Shown in pieces: positions 52,644-62,984 of a stretch of 64,000 nt of DNA; the first letter of the stretch is position 1, and every line of letters begins with the position of its first letter. The notes below the pieces were generated by a model that ran no database searches, was not told where the DNA came from, and saw only the letters and a list, made by a program, of their open reading frames with translations. The position numbers were made by a program, and so were the translations under genes. Source of the DNA: Aneurinibacillus soli (GTDB taxonomy: Bacteria; Bacillota; Bacilli; Aneurinibacillales; Aneurinibacillaceae); the NCBI RefSeq assembly GCF_002355375.1, contig NZ_AP017312.1:470001-534000 (forward strand), given 5' to 3'.

Positions 52644-53513
52644 ATGATGCATTTTTTCAACCCTTCTTATAGCGGCCATGCGTTCATTGAAGCGCAAAGC
52701 ACATACGAAGATGCTAAAGCCGTTATTTACGGCATGCCGATGGACTGGACAACAAGTTTCCGTCCGGGAACTCGTTTCGGTCCGACACGCATTCGTGAAG
52801 TGTCCATCAATCTGGAAACATACAGCCCGTACGCAGACCGTGAACTCGAAGAAATTGCGTTCTTCGATGCTGGAGACATCCCGCTTCCGTTCGGCAGTGC
52901 TCAGCGCAGCTTGGATGCGATTGAAGAATATGTACGCAAAGTTGTGGCAGACGGTAAGTTCCCGATTGGTCTTGGCGGCGAGCATCTTGTAAGTCTGGCT
53001 CCGATTAAGGTGATGGCAGAGAAGTATCCGGATCTTGTCATCGTACACATCGATGCGCATACAGACTTGCGTCATGAGATGGAAGGCGAAGAACTGTCCC
53101 ACTCGGCTATTATTCGTCGCGCGCTGGACTATGTAAAGCCGGAAAACGTGTACCAGTTCGGCATTCGTTCCGGTCTGAAGGAAGAATTCCAGTTTGCAAA
53201 AGAAAACATGCACCTGAACAAGTTCAAAGTCATCGAGCCGCTGAAAGCATGTCTTGAAGAATTGAAGGGGCGTCCAGTTTATGTCACATACGACATTGAC
53301 GCGGTGGACCCAGCATATGCTCCGGGCACAGGTACAGCGGAGCCGGGCGGTATCTCGGCGGCAGACGCAATCGAATCGATCTACTTGCTATCTGAGCTGA
53401 ACGTGGTCGGTTTTGACTTAGTAGAAGTGTCTCCGGTACTTGATCAATCAGAGCGCACACAGATTCTTGCATCTAAGATGATTCGTGAAGTACTTCTCAC
53501 AATGATCAAATAA
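52644..53513 (+). CDS. speB: agmatinase
   Basis: 289 residues. Two adjacent ATG codons follow TAGGAGGG; the second is better spaced. Ureohydrolase manganese-site motifs in order: GGEHLVSLAP, HIDAHTDLR and TYDIDAVDPAYAPGTGTAEPGG (partly quoted). It splits agmatine to putrescine and urea, giving the substrate for SpeE next door. No speA is in the window. Confidence 0.96.
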   Translation: MMHFFNPSYSGHAFIEAQSTYEDAKAVIYGMPMDWTTSFRPGTRFGPTRIREVSINLETYSPYADRELEEIAFFDAGDIPLPFGSAQRSLDAIEEYVRKVVADGKFPIGLGGEHLVSLAPIKVMAEKYPDLVIVHIDAHTDLRHEMEGEELSHSAIIRRALDYVKPENVYQFGIRSGLKEEFQFAKENMHLNKFKVIEPLKACLEELKGRPVYVTYDIDAVDPAYAPGTGTAEPGGISAADAIESIYLLSELNVVGFDLVEVSPVLDQSERTQILASKMIREVLLTMIK

Positions 53514-53528
53514 TAATCAATCAGTTGC

Positions 53529-53551
53529 AAAGCCCGCTTCGGCGGGTTTTG
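53529..53551 (+). terminator. intrinsic terminator after speB
   Basis: A compact CCCGC/GCGGG hairpin with a TTCG-like loop followed by TTTTG. Confidence 0.8.
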
Positions 53552-53564
53552 TTTGTAGAGGGGA

Positions 53565-53604
53565 AAAGTATGTGCTATGTTAGAGAGATAGCATATACTT
53601 TTTT
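53565..53604 (+). terminator. second hairpin, terminator or attenuator before ywiB
   Basis: AAAGTATGTGCTAT (53565-53578) pairs with ATAGCATATACTTT (53588-53601), then TTTT. It forms a tandem arrangement with the terminator 15 bases upstream, and could instead regulate ywiB-argS. Confidence 0.6.
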
Positions 53605-53642
53605 CCTTATGTAAATAACTGAAAGACAGTAGGGGGATACAT

Positions 53643-54080
53643 ATGGGCAGACCTCCCGTACAGCAGGTAGCTATCACAATTGAAAGCCGGTTTGTACTTG
53701 AAGGCGGTCGCCGGGATAAGCATGAATACCGCTATGCAGGTGAGCTTCACCTGATGAACGGTACATGGTACATCAAGTACGTGGAGCAGGATGAAGCAGG
53801 CGAAACAAATGCGACCATGAAAGTGCGACCTGATGAAGTTGTTGTCATTCGCAACGGGCTTGTATCGATGCGGCAGTCGTTCCGTCCGGGTGTTCCGACA
53901 AGTGGAATTTTTGAAAGCATGGCAGGTCCGATGCAGATGGACACGGAGACAACCGACGTTCGCGTGGAATACGACGAAGAAGGGTATTTATGCGAAGCAG
54001 TCTGGAATTATACCCTGTTTTTAAATGAGCAGGAAGTGGGGCGCTACATGGTAACATGCAGTTTGCAGCGCAAACGATAA
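53643..54080 (+). CDS. ywiB: DUF1934 (YwiB) family protein
   Basis: 145 residues, GGGGGA upstream. A small beta-barrel protein of the YwiB/DUF1934 type (lipocalin-like). Seen here: TWYIKYVEQDEAGETNATMKV, RQSFRPGVPTSGIFESMAGP and YDEEGYLCEAVWNYTLF. It lies directly before argS, as in Bacillus. The function is unknown. Confidence 0.9.
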   Translation: MGRPPVQQVAITIESRFVLEGGRRDKHEYRYAGELHLMNGTWYIKYVEQDEAGETNATMKVRPDEVVVIRNGLVSMRQSFRPGVPTSGIFESMAGPMQMDTETTDVRVEYDEEGYLCEAVWNYTLFLNEQEVGRYMVTCSLQRKR

Positions 54081-54109
54081 GGATATAGAGAATAAAGGAG
54101 GCATACCTT

Positions 54110-55780
54110 GTGAGTATTGTAGAGCAGATGAAAAGCACGATTGTGGAACAAATCAAGCAGGCGGTTAGCAAGGCTGGAATCGTCGAAGCAGGACAGATTC
54201 CGGATTTTGTCCTGGAATTGCCGAAGGATAAGCAGCATGGAGATTACGCAACAAATATCGCGATGCAGTTAACCCGCATCGCGCGCAAAAACCCGCGCCA
54301 GATCGCAGAACAAATCGTTGAAGCGATTGATAAGGAAGCCGCAAGCATTGCCAAAATCGAGATTGCGGGACCTGGCTTTATTAACTTTTATATGGACAAC
54401 CGTTACCTGACGAATGTGGTCGGACAGGCTATCAAAGCAGGCGATACATATGGTCGCACAAATGCGGGCAACGGTAAAAAAGTACAGGTTGAGTTTGTCA
54501 GTGCGAATCCGACAGGAAGCCTGCACTTGGGCCATGCGCGTGGTGCTGCGTTCGGGGATGCGCTGTGCAATGTACTTGATCTCGCAGGATACGCAGTCTC
54601 CCGTGAATACTATATTAACGATGCGGGCAACCAGATCGTGAACCTTGCCCGTTCGATTGAAGCTCGCTATTTCCAGGCGCGTGGTGAAGAGCGTGACATG
54701 CCGGAAGATGGCTATTACGGACAGGATATTATCGAATTCGGCAAAGAGCTGGCAGCTAAAGACGGCGACAAATATGCGAAGATGAGCGACGAAGAGCGCT
54801 TCACATTCTTCCGTAACTGGGGCCGTGATAAAGAACTGGAGAAAATCAAGATTGACCTGGCTGATTTCCGTGTGAAATTCGACGAATGGTTCAGTGAAAC
54901 ATCCTTGTATGAAACAGACGAAGTGGAGCGTATTGTTGAAGTGCTGCGTGAAAAAGGCTATGTGTATGACGAAGACGGCGCAACATGGCTTCGCTCCACT
55001 GACTTTGGTGATGACAAAAACCGCGTGCTGATTAAGCAGGATGGCTCGTATACGTACCTGACGCCGGACATTGCCTACCACCAGAACAAATTCAATCGTG
55101 GCTTTGACCAGTTGATCAACATCTGGGGAGCGGATCATCATGGCTACATCCCGCGTATGAAAGCAGCGATGCAGTGCCTGGGTTACGATGCAGATCAGCT
55201 CGTTGTTCTCATCAATCAGATGGTTAGCTTGTATCAGGGCGGCGAGAAAGTAAAAATGTCGAAACGTACGGGCAAAGCGGTAACGATGCGCGATCTGATG
55301 GAAGAAGTAGGAACGGATGCAACGCGTTACTTCTTCACAATGCGCAGCCAGGACGCCCATCTGGATTTTGACATGGATCTTGCGGTGTCCAAGTCCAACG
55401 AGAACCCGGTATTCTATGTGCAGTATGCCCATGCACGTATTTGCAGCATCTTCCGCCAGGCGGCTGAGCAAGGCATCGAAATCGACCTGTCCAAAGCAGA
55501 TTTTAGCGGCATGACAAGCGAGAAAGAAATCGACCTGCTCAAGCATATTGGTGAATTCCCGCAGGAAGTGGCGGGTGCGGCTGAAGCGCTGGCACCACAT
55601 CGTATTGTTCGCTATGTACATGAGCTGGCGGCGTTGCTGCACAGCTTCTACAACGCGGAGCGTGTGATTACAGAAGATGCTGGCTTAACACAAGCGCGTC
55701 TTGCGCTTATGAAAGCCGTTCAGACTACGATTGCAAACGCTCTTTGTCTCATCGGTGTATCAGCACCGGAACGCATGTAA
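54110..55780 (+). CDS. argS: arginyl-tRNA synthetase
   Basis: 556 residues from a GTG behind AAAGGAGGC. It charges tRNA-Arg; class I. The N-terminal additional domain (about 1-100) is followed by [20 protein letters not shown] (HIGH motif as HLGH), a Rossmann core, [12 protein letters not shown] (KMSK) and the C-terminal anticodon-binding DALR domain with [16 protein letters not shown]. There is no T-box leader upstream; a transcriptional link to ywiB is likely. Confidence 0.97.
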   Translation: MSIVEQMKSTIVEQIKQAVSKAGIVEAGQIPDFVLELPKDKQHGDYATNIAMQLTRIARKNPRQIAEQIVEAIDKEAASIAKIEIAGPGFINFYMDNRYLTNVVGQAIKAGDTYGRTNAGNGKKVQVEFVSANPTGSLHLGHARGAAFGDALCNVLDLAGYAVSREYYINDAGNQIVNLARSIEARYFQARGEERDMPEDGYYGQDIIEFGKELAAKDGDKYAKMSDEERFTFFRNWGRDKELEKIKIDLADFRVKFDEWFSETSLYETDEVERIVEVLREKGYVYDEDGATWLRSTDFGDDKNRVLIKQDGSYTYLTPDIAYHQNKFNRGFDQLINIWGADHHGYIPRMKAAMQCLGYDADQLVVLINQMVSLYQGGEKVKMSKRTGKAVTMRDLMEEVGTDATRYFFTMRSQDAHLDFDMDLAVSKSNENPVFYVQYAHARICSIFRQAAEQGIEIDLSKADFSGMTSEKEIDLLKHIGEFPQEVAGAAEALAPHRIVRYVHELAALLHSFYNAERVITEDAGLTQARLALMKAVQTTIANALCLIGVSAPERM

Positions 55781-55799
55781 GAATATAAAATCTAGGACT

Positions 55800-55834
55800 A
55801 ACCCGATTTCTTTTATGGAAATCGGGTTTTGTTT
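55800..55834 (+). terminator. intrinsic terminator of argS
   Basis: ACCCGATTT (55801-55809) pairs with AAATCGGGT (55819-55827), then TTTG. Confidence 0.88.
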
Positions 55835-55944
55835 TGTGAAAAAATGAAATTTTGCATCCGATAATAGTATGTATGTAGTAAGAGAATAGATATTTGCTAT
55901 TTATGCTGCATGACTTTGTTGTTGGATAAGGGGCTATTACAACG

Positions 55945-57918
55945 ATGTATAAACAAAAAAAGAAAAGCATTCGTAGTAAGTTGATCTGGGCATTTGCTGT
56001 TATTTTACTTGTGCCAAGTCTTTTGATAGGGATTACATCCTATATGACAGCAAAAGAAAAAGTAGAAGACCAGCTCATCCAGAGCGCTAAGCAGAATGTT
56101 GTACTGCTGGATCGTTTGCTTACGAGCACAATAGAACCGGAGTTAAGGGATGTAAAGCATCTTGCCTCTCTTGTGCATGGTACGACATTTCAGGGAGAAG
56201 AGCGGAATGCAATTCAGAAAAGTTTAGAGGGGTTTCAGGCGCTTCATCCAGAGTTGATGCATACATTTGTAGGGGCGGCGAACGGTCAGATGCTGCTGGC
56301 ACCGTATGAAAAGCTTGCGGACGATTATGATCCGCGCACACGTCTCTGGTACAAGCAGGCGGTTGAGCATCCAGGTCAAATTATTATTACAGAGCCGTAT
56401 GTAGACGCTGCTTCCAAAGATGAAGTTGTCACCATTGCTGTTCAGTCTTATGACCAAAAAAGTGTGGTAGGAATTGATCTGAATTTGAGGGCGCTGGCAG
56501 AAAGTGTGAAGCAGGTGAAGGTCGGAAATGAAGGGTATGCGTTTCTGACTGATAGCACCCGTAAATATATCGTACACCCGACACAAAAGTCGGGAACTGA
56601 AGCATCCGGGTCACCGACTGAGAAAATGTTTGCGTCGACGTCGGGGGAGTTCGAATATGAATGGGAAGGCCATGAGCGCCGGATGTTTTTTACAACGAAT
56701 AAGCTGACCGGATGGAAAGTGGCCGGCACAATGTATGTGGATGAAGCAAAGAAAGAAGCACATCCGATCTTTGTGACACTATTTGTTGTGCTGGCTGTAT
56801 CACTACTGTATGGGGGCATTCGCAGCTTTTTTGTGATTCGTTCCATTGTTCGCCCGCTGCGGGCATTGAATAAAGCGGCACATCGGGTCAGTGAAGGGAA
56901 TTTAACAGAGAGAATTGATACACATTCCAATGATGAATTTGGTGAGTTGGCGGAGAGTTTTAATCATATGAGCGATTCCTTGCAGATGGTACTACGGGAG
57001 GTACAGGAACAATCCGATCATCTCGCATCCTCTTCCCGTCAGCTTACAGAAGGAGCGAATCAGACGAGCCGTGCTACCGAGCAAATAACGGAAGTCATTC
57101 AGGAAGTGGCAGCAGACTCGGATAAGCAGGTGGAACGCATCGAGAGGGCATCGGGGACGGTTGCGGACATGTCGAACCGAGCGTCATCAATTGCAGAACA
57201 GGCGCGGGGGGTAACAGCATCGGCATCACAGGCAGTTGATATGGCGGAAGAAGGGAATCGCGTTCTGCAAAAAGCGGTGCACCAGATGCACTCAGTAAAT
57301 GGAACGATGCAGGAGTTGGAACACGTGATTAAAAACCTGGGCCAGCGCTCAGATGAAATCGGCAAAATCGTTGAAGTCATTACGACCATTTCCGGTCAGA
57401 CGAATCTGCTTGCACTCAATGCGGCGATTGAGGCAGCTCGTGCTGGAGAACATGGGCGTGGTTTTGCGGTGGTAGCGGACGAAGTGCGTGTGCTGGCCGA
57501 GCAGTCTACACAGTCCGCCGCGCAGATTGCGGTACTGATCAGTACGATTCAACAGGAGACAGAGATGGCTGTCCAATCGATGGCAGCAAGCTCACGGGAA
57601 GTGGCGGCTGGCATGGATGTAGTCGATACAGCTGGACAACTATTTGGAACGATTCGCGGTTCTGTAGCGGGCGCAGCCAGCCAGTTTCAGGAGGTGGCTG
57701 TAGCTGTTGAACAGATGGCGGCACATACAGGGGAGATTGTTCGCGTATTTGAAGGCATGGAACAGCTAACTTCCGAGACAGCGTCTGGTATGCAGACGGT
57801 CTTTGCCTCGACGGAAGAGCAGCTTGCTTTCATGCAGGAGATTAGCGCATCTGCAGCCTCTCTTTCCCAAATGGCTGCCGAGCTTCAAGGGCTATTGCGT
57901 AAATTTGAAATTTCATAA
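55945..57918 (+). CDS. methyl-accepting chemotaxis protein with dCache sensor
   Basis: 657 residues. Transmembrane helix 1 at about 14-34, an extracellular double Cache domain (about 40-275; [21 protein letters not shown] and [14 protein letters not shown] are typical), helix 2 at about 278-298, HAMP (to about 352) and the signalling domain. The conserved tip (about 482-515) includes [20 protein letters not shown]. dCache receptors often bind amino acids or carboxylates. Not related by operon to argS. Confidence 0.95.
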   Translation: MYKQKKKSIRSKLIWAFAVILLVPSLLIGITSYMTAKEKVEDQLIQSAKQNVVLLDRLLTSTIEPELRDVKHLASLVHGTTFQGEERNAIQKSLEGFQALHPELMHTFVGAANGQMLLAPYEKLADDYDPRTRLWYKQAVEHPGQIIITEPYVDAASKDEVVTIAVQSYDQKSVVGIDLNLRALAESVKQVKVGNEGYAFLTDSTRKYIVHPTQKSGTEASGSPTEKMFASTSGEFEYEWEGHERRMFFTTNKLTGWKVAGTMYVDEAKKEAHPIFVTLFVVLAVSLLYGGIRSFFVIRSIVRPLRALNKAAHRVSEGNLTERIDTHSNDEFGELAESFNHMSDSLQMVLREVQEQSDHLASSSRQLTEGANQTSRATEQITEVIQEVAADSDKQVERIERASGTVADMSNRASSIAEQARGVTASASQAVDMAEEGNRVLQKAVHQMHSVNGTMQELEHVIKNLGQRSDEIGKIVEVITTISGQTNLLALNAAIEAARAGEHGRGFAVVADEVRVLAEQSTQSAAQIAVLISTIQQETEMAVQSMAASSREVAAGMDVVDTAGQLFGTIRGSVAGAASQFQEVAVAVEQMAAHTGEIVRVFEGMEQLTSETASGMQTVFASTEEQLAFMQEISASAASLSQMAAELQGLLRKFEIS

Positions 57919-57926
57919 GCGAAGAA

Positions 57927-57966
57927 AACGGATGCCTCGATGTTACTGTTGAGGCACCCGTTTTAT
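57927..57966 (+). terminator. intrinsic terminator
   Basis: AAAACGGATGCCTC pairs with GAGGCACCCGTTTT (small mismatch) across 57927-57964, with a T-run. Confidence 0.8.
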
Positions 57967-58261
57967 TGTTCTGGCTATACCAGGCCTTATTCAAATTTTA
58001 AACTTCACCACGTCATCTTGTAAGGCATGTGCGATCGTGCTTGTTGATATTTCTGTAGGAATATGGCCCAATTGCAAGCTGTAATGTTCTCTTGGAATAA
58101 AATTTATAATTATTTTGGCTAGATTAAATCATAAAAAAGATATAGAATATTCTCATACCTAGGAGTGGATTTTTTGTGGAGCCTATCTGACTGAATGGTC
58201 ATTCATATTTGTGGATTGCGGTTCTGTGGAAGCTTCAACAACGAGAAGGAGATGAGAAACG
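57967..58261. other. intergenic region upstream of fadF
   Basis: About 290 bases with AT-rich stretches and the palindrome at 58192-58205. No gene or RNA is seen. Confidence 0.5.
58192..58205 (+). promoter_or_regulatory. palindrome TGAATG-GT-CATTCA, possible FadR-type operator
   Basis: Perfect 6-bp half-sites. TGAATGA...TCATTCA is the core of Bacillus FadR boxes, which repress beta-oxidation genes until long-chain acyl-CoA is present. The spacing here is shorter than in the known box, so another TetR-type regulator is possible. It lies 57 bases before the fadF start. Confidence 0.5.
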
Positions 58262-60388
58262 ATGAATACTGCTCTATCGCTGCTTAATTTGCTTGCATTC
58301 TTTGCAGTAACGGGCTATGCGGTGTATTTGTTCGCTCAGCTTGTATACAGCCGAGTAACATACATCAAGCTTGGTCGTGCAGGTGATTTGCGCGAAGACG
58401 CCTCCGAGAAAGTGAATCAGTTTCTGGTTAACGTTTTTGGACAGAGAAAACTATTAAAAGATTCCAAAAGCGGCGTCATGCACCTTGTACTTTTTTATGG
58501 CTTCCTGTTAGTTCAGTTTGGAGCCATTGATCTGATCTGGAAGGGGCTTAAACCAGGTTCCCATCTTCCATTTGGGTCGGCATATCCGTACTTTTTGTTA
58601 CTTCAGGAGATTGTTGTCGTTGCGATTTTACTTTCTATTTTCTACGCATGGTATCGTCGTAATGTTGAAAAATTAAAGCGCTTAAAACGTGGCTGGAAAG
58701 CAAATCTTGTTGTCTGGCTGATTACAACGTTAATGATCAGTACGTTATTTGCGGAAGCGACAGAAATGATCTGGTTGCATGCAGACAAAGTAGCGTATCA
58801 TTCCACACAGCCGATCGCATCGAGCATTGCGGTTCTGTTGAGTGGTATCGGTTCGACAGCAGCAGGTGCTTTATTTTACGTGTTCTGGTGGACTCACTTG
58901 CTGACGCTTTTATTCTTCCTTGTATACATTCCGCAGGGCAAGCACGCGCATTTGCTGTTTGCACCGTATAACTGGCTGATGAAAGACAAATCCCGTCCGC
59001 CAAGTAAACTGACAGCGCTTGACTTCGAGAAGCTGGAAGAAGAAGGTGCGGAAGAGTTTGGGGTTGGCCGCATTGAGAATTTTACGCAAAATCAGCTTAT
59101 CGATCTGTATGCCTGCGTAGAGTGTGGGCGATGCACGAGCATGTGTCCGGCAGCAGGCACAGGTAAAACATTGTCTCCGATGGATCTCATCGTGAAAATG
59201 CGTGATCATCTGACGGACAAAGGGGCGGCGATTACAGGTCGTACACCGTGGTTGCCGGCAAGTGTCTTTAAAGACATGAAGGGCAACGAGTTGGCGATGC
59301 AGGCGGCTGTAGCCAATGTAGCGGGTGATGAAGTTGCAGTTGCGACAGAGGGTTCGTCCGCTCTCAAAATTGATTATGATGTAAACCTGATCGGCGATGT
59401 TATTACGGAAGAAGAACTGTGGGCTTGTACGACATGCCGCAACTGTGAAGATCAGTGCCCGGTGGCGAATGAACACGTTGAGAAAATTGTCGACATGCGC
59501 CGCTACCTTGTTATGACAGAAGGACAGATGCCAGCCGATGCACAGCGTGCGCTGAGCAACATTGAGCGTCAGAGCAATCCGTGGGGGATTAACCGGAAAA
59601 ACCGCATCAACTGGCGTGAAGGTATTGAAGATTTGGTGCCAACAGCGAAGGATGCGGACGAGTTCGACTACCTGTTCTTTGTTGGATCAATGGGATCGTT
59701 TGATAATCGTTCCATTAAGATCACCCAGTCGTTTATCCGTGTTATGCACAAGGCGGGCATCAAGTTTGCTATTCTCGGTAATGAGGAGAAAAACTCAGGT
59801 GATACACCACGTCGCCTTGGTAACGAGATGCTGTATCAAGAGCTGGCGATGGAAAATATCGCAAGCTTTGAAAAGTACGGTGTGAAGAAGATCGTCACGA
59901 TGGACCCACACGCATACAATACAATTAAGAGCGAGTATCCGGACTTCGGTCTCGAAGGGGTGGAAGTATACCACCATACAGAAGTTCTGGCGAAGTGGAT
60001 CAAAGAAGGCCGCCTGAATCCGGTGAATGAAGTGAATGAGCGTGTGACGTACCATGACTCTTGCTACCTGGGTCGTTACAACGAAGTGTACAATCCGCCG
60101 CGCGACATTCTGTCTGCGATTCCGGGCGTACAGATCGTTGAGATGGAGCGTTCCGGCTGCGACAGCATGTGCTGTGGTGCAGGTGGCGGTATGATGTGGC
60201 AGGAAGAGCACCAAGGTACACGTGTAAACATTGCGCGTACAGAACAGGCTCTCGCTGTGAATCCGACCACAATCGGAAGCGCATGCCCATACTGTCTGAC
60301 GATGCTGTCTGACGGTACAAAAGCAAAAGAAATGGAAGAGAAAGTTCAGACACTCGACCTCGTAGAAATTTTGGAAAAAGCATTATAA
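58262..60388 (+). CDS. fadF: iron-sulfur heterodisulfide-reductase-like membrane protein (FadF type)
   Basis: 708 residues behind GAAGGAG. About five to six transmembrane helices (to about 240; the NarI-like, quinone-side half) precede two [4Fe-4S] motifs CVECGRCTSMCP (about 285) and CTTCRNCEDQCPV (about 389), then CCG-type cysteine clusters (DSCYLGRYN, CDSMCCGAGGG, ACPYC). The architecture is that of FadF/YwjF, proposed to pass electrons from acyl-CoA dehydrogenase via ETF to menaquinone. The genes for thiolase, 3-hydroxyacyl-CoA and acyl-CoA dehydrogenases downstream fit fatty-acid oxidation. Confidence 0.92.
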   Translation: MNTALSLLNLLAFFAVTGYAVYLFAQLVYSRVTYIKLGRAGDLREDASEKVNQFLVNVFGQRKLLKDSKSGVMHLVLFYGFLLVQFGAIDLIWKGLKPGSHLPFGSAYPYFLLLQEIVVVAILLSIFYAWYRRNVEKLKRLKRGWKANLVVWLITTLMISTLFAEATEMIWLHADKVAYHSTQPIASSIAVLLSGIGSTAAGALFYVFWWTHLLTLLFFLVYIPQGKHAHLLFAPYNWLMKDKSRPPSKLTALDFEKLEEEGAEEFGVGRIENFTQNQLIDLYACVECGRCTSMCPAAGTGKTLSPMDLIVKMRDHLTDKGAAITGRTPWLPASVFKDMKGNELAMQAAVANVAGDEVAVATEGSSALKIDYDVNLIGDVITEEELWACTTCRNCEDQCPVANEHVEKIVDMRRYLVMTEGQMPADAQRALSNIERQSNPWGINRKNRINWREGIEDLVPTAKDADEFDYLFFVGSMGSFDNRSIKITQSFIRVMHKAGIKFAILGNEEKNSGDTPRRLGNEMLYQELAMENIASFEKYGVKKIVTMDPHAYNTIKSEYPDFGLEGVEVYHHTEVLAKWIKEGRLNPVNEVNERVTYHDSCYLGRYNEVYNPPRDILSAIPGVQIVEMERSGCDSMCCGAGGGMMWQEEHQGTRVNIARTEQALAVNPTTIGSACPYCLTMLSDGTKAKEMEEKVQTLDLVEILEKAL

Positions 60389-60440
60389 TTTAATCTTTTT
60401 TATTTAGTTGAATATTGATAAAATAAAAACAAATAGGGAT

Positions 60441-60472
60441 ACCCGGCGGTTACTAAGTCGCCGGGCTTCTCT
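60441..60472 (+). terminator. intrinsic terminator of fadF
   Basis: CCCGGCG (60442-60448) pairs with CGCCGGG (60459-60465), followed by a T-rich tail. Confidence 0.75.
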
Positions 60473-60550
60473 TAAAGCTTATACTGACCGAGCAATCGCT
60501 CATTTTTGATAATCCTTAGTTTGAGTTACAAAACGAGAGGGGCAATAAGT

Positions 60551-61735
60551 ATGAAAAAGTCTGTAATCGTCAGCGCAGCCCGCACACCATTCGGCAAGTT
60601 CGGAGGTAGCCTTAGTTCTTTGCAAGCAGTTGATTTAGGTGGAATTGTCATCAAGGAAGCAGTTGAACGTGCAGGTATTCAGCCGGAGCAAGTGGATGAA
60701 TTGATTATGGGTATGGTTTTGCAAGGCGGTGCCAAGCAGATTCCATCCCGTCAGGCAGCTCGCAAGGCAGGATTGCCGTGGGAAGTACAGACAGAGACAA
60801 TTAACAAAGTATGTGCTTCCGGCTTACGCAGCGTAACACTTGCGGACCAGATCATTCGTGCAGGAGATGCGGACGTTATTGTGGCAGGTGGCATGGAAAG
60901 CATGAGCAATGCGCCATACATTTTGCCGAATGCACGCTGGGGCATGCGTATGGGCGACGGCAAGGCGGTCGACTTGATGCTTAATGACGGTCTTACAGAC
61001 GCATACGACGGCAAACATATGGCTGTACATGGCAGCAACGTAGCGGCTGAATTTGAGATTGCTCGCGAGGCACAGGATGAGTGGGCACTCCGTAGCCAGC
61101 AGCGTGCGGCGGAAGCGATGAGAGCAGGCAGATTTAACGATGAGATCGTGCCGGTTCCAGTACCGCAACGCAAAGGCGATCCAATTCTGATTGACACGGA
61201 CGAATCGCCACGCGAGACGAGCATCGAACAATTAGCAAAGCTGTCTCCAGTCTTTACAAAAGACGGCTCCATCACAGCAGGTAACGCACCGGGTGTAAAC
61301 GATGGCGCAGGTGCACTTGTTGTAATGTCCGAAGAGAAAGCAGAAGAGCTTGGTGCAAAACCACTCGCGACCATTCTCGGTCATGCAGCGGTTGGACAGG
61401 AAGCACCTTATATTGCGACTACACCAGGACTCGCGATTAATAAGCTTCTTAAGAAAACAGGCTACACCATTGATCAAATTGATCTGTTTGAAGTGAATGA
61501 AGCATTTGCAGCCGTTGTCCTCACAAGCGGAAAAATCGCAGGATGGGACCCGGAAAAAGTGAACGTTAACGGCGGTGCGATCGCATTCGGTCACCCAATC
61601 GGCGCGAGTGGCTCCCGCATTTTGATGACGCTCATTTATGAACTGCGCCGTCGTGGCGGTGGTCTGGGCATCGCAGCAATTTGCTCCGGTGCAGCACAGG
61701 GCGATGCGATTCTGGTAGAAGTTCCAAGGGTGTAA
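60551..61735 (+). CDS. thiolase family protein (acetyl-CoA acetyltransferase)
   Basis: 394 residues from the ATG at 60551 (GAGAGGGG upstream). Catalytic elements in order: [10 protein letters not shown] (nucleophilic Cys), the pantetheine loop, [17 protein letters not shown] (catalytic His) and [12 protein letters not shown] (second active-site Cys as CSGAAQG instead of the more common CGGGGQG). It cleaves or forms acetoacetyl-CoA or 3-ketoacyl-CoA. Its stop is followed at once by the promoter of the structured RNA candidate. Confidence 0.94.
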   Translation: MKKSVIVSAARTPFGKFGGSLSSLQAVDLGGIVIKEAVERAGIQPEQVDELIMGMVLQGGAKQIPSRQAARKAGLPWEVQTETINKVCASGLRSVTLADQIIRAGDADVIVAGGMESMSNAPYILPNARWGMRMGDGKAVDLMLNDGLTDAYDGKHMAVHGSNVAAEFEIAREAQDEWALRSQQRAAEAMRAGRFNDEIVPVPVPQRKGDPILIDTDESPRETSIEQLAKLSPVFTKDGSITAGNAPGVNDGAGALVVMSEEKAEELGAKPLATILGHAAVGQEAPYIATTPGLAINKLLKKTGYTIDQIDLFEVNEAFAAVVLTSGKIAGWDPEKVNVNGGAIAFGHPIGASGSRILMTLIYELRRRGGGLGIAAICSGAAQGDAILVEVPRV

Positions 61736-61736
61736 G

Positions 61737-61766
61737 TTGAGAATTTTGTGACATATTTGATATAGT
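61737..61766 (+). promoter_or_regulatory. sigma-A-type promoter of the intergenic RNA
   Basis: TTGAGA (61737-61742), an 18-base spacer and TATAGT (61761-61766), directly after the thiolase stop. Transcription would start near 61773. Confidence 0.65.
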
Positions 61767-61772
61767 GATAAG

Positions 61773-62045
61773 GAACGAGTATACCGTGGTGGTAGCTGCG
61801 TAAATTGCCCTCGTCTGCTGGCTGTCGTTCGCCTATAGCATTCAAGAGTCGCAGGAGAAAAACCGTTTACCTCTGGCACGAAAACCAAGTGCCAAAAGAT
61901 AAAAAAGACTGCAAGCCAATACGAACTTTTCGTATTCAACCGTAGGAACTACGGGGGTAGCCTGCTTATCTTCGCTCGTTGGAGCGTTCAGCGCAGGAAT
62001 CTCGTTACTTTAGTGATGAGAGGTTCAATTCCCTACGATATATAC
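61773..62045 (+). ncRNA. candidate structured RNA of unknown class (about 270 nt)
   Basis: Densely folded: CTGCG/CGCAG (61796-61800/61850-61854), TGGCAC/GTGCCA (61874-61879/61889-61894), AATACGAA/TTCGTATT (61918-61925/61929-61936), CCGTAG/CTACGG (61940-61945/61949-61954), CCTGC/GCAGG (61961-61965/61993-61997) enclosing CGCTC/GAGCG, and CTCGTTAC/GTGATGAG (62001-62008/62013-62020). The end AGGTTCAATTCCCT (62021-62034) looks like a tRNA T-loop. CGTAGG at 61941 could also pair with CCTACG at 62032, closing a tRNA-like domain. It has its own promoter, carries no ORF and ends just before the ribosome site of the next gene, so it may be a free RNA or a leader. Confidence 0.65.
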
Positions 62046-62061
62046 AAGGAGTGGAGAACCC

Positions 62062-62913
62062 ATGGAAGTAAAAACATTTATGGTTGTAGGCGCAGGTCAG
62101 ATGGGAAGCGGCATTGCACAAGTAGCGGCACAGGCAGGACTGAACGTTATCCTGCATGATGTAAAAGACGAATTTGTGAACCGTGGCCTTGGTGTGATTA
62201 CGAAGAATCTCACACGTGATGTAGAAAAAGGACGCAAGACAGAAGAAGAGAAACAGGCGATCCTTGGCCGCATCAAGCCGTCTACAGACATCAACAACGC
62301 AAAAGACATCGACTTCGTTGTCGAAGCGATCATTGAAAACATGGAAGTCAAAACACAGCTGTTCAAGCAGCTTGATGAGCTTGCACCTGCGCACGCCATT
62401 CTTGCGAGTAACACGTCCTCGCTCCCGATCACAGAGATTGCAGCGGTAACGAAACGTCCGGAGCAAGTGATCGGTATGCACTTTATGAATCCGGTTCCTG
62501 TTATGAAGCTGATCGAAGTGATTCGCGGTCTGGCTACTTCGGATGAGACATACAAAATCGTAGCAGAACTGTCCGAGAAGATGAACAAGACAGCGGTGGA
62601 AGTAAACGACTTCCCTGGCTTTGTATCCAACCGTGTTCTGCTTCCGATGATCAATGAAGCAATCTACTGTGTATACGAAGGCGTTGCAACACCGGAAGCA
62701 ATTGATGATGTAATGAAAATGGGCATGAACCATCCGATGGGTCCACTGACACTCGCTGACTTTATTGGGCTTGATACGTGCCTCTATATCATGGAAGTGC
62801 TGCATGAAGGCCTAGGAGATTCCAAATACCGTCCATGCCCGTTGCTGCGCAAATATGTAAAAGCAGGCTGGCTCGGACGTAAATCAGGTCGCGGCTTCTA
62901 CGTATACGAATAG
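62062..62913 (+). CDS. mmgB: 3-hydroxybutyryl-CoA dehydrogenase
   Basis: 283 residues behind AAGGAGTGG. The N-terminal Rossmann domain has [19 protein letters not shown] (NAD loop), [16 protein letters not shown] and [16 protein letters not shown]. The C-terminal helical domain has [16 protein letters not shown] (catalytic His), [11 protein letters not shown] and [20 protein letters not shown]. Oxidises (S)-3-hydroxybutyryl-CoA. It probably forms one unit with the acyl-CoA dehydrogenase gene 71 bases downstream. Confidence 0.95.
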   Translation: MEVKTFMVVGAGQMGSGIAQVAAQAGLNVILHDVKDEFVNRGLGVITKNLTRDVEKGRKTEEEKQAILGRIKPSTDINNAKDIDFVVEAIIENMEVKTQLFKQLDELAPAHAILASNTSSLPITEIAAVTKRPEQVIGMHFMNPVPVMKLIEVIRGLATSDETYKIVAELSEKMNKTAVEVNDFPGFVSNRVLLPMINEAIYCVYEGVATPEAIDDVMKMGMNHPMGPLTLADFIGLDTCLYIMEVLHEGLGDSKYRPCPLLRKYVKAGWLGRKSGRGFYVYE

Positions 62914-62984
62914 ATACACGTAACAGGCACATGGCAGGTGCTTTTCCAGCTAGAGCAGACAGATCGATCCAAGGAGGATAAACC

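Noticed and set aside
53990-54110. Possible T-box leader before argS
   Set aside because: argS follows ywiB after only 29 bases, with no T-box or antiterminator sequence.
54269-55642. 457-codon open frame antisense to argS
   Set aside because: It lies wholly opposite a well-supported argS. It has no ribosome site and its sequence is Cys/His/Arg-rich as expected from the complement of a GC-biased coding frame.
62005-62805. 266-codon antisense frame opposite the 3-hydroxybutyryl-CoA dehydrogenase gene
   Set aside because: It is a shadow of the real gene, with no family features or start signal.
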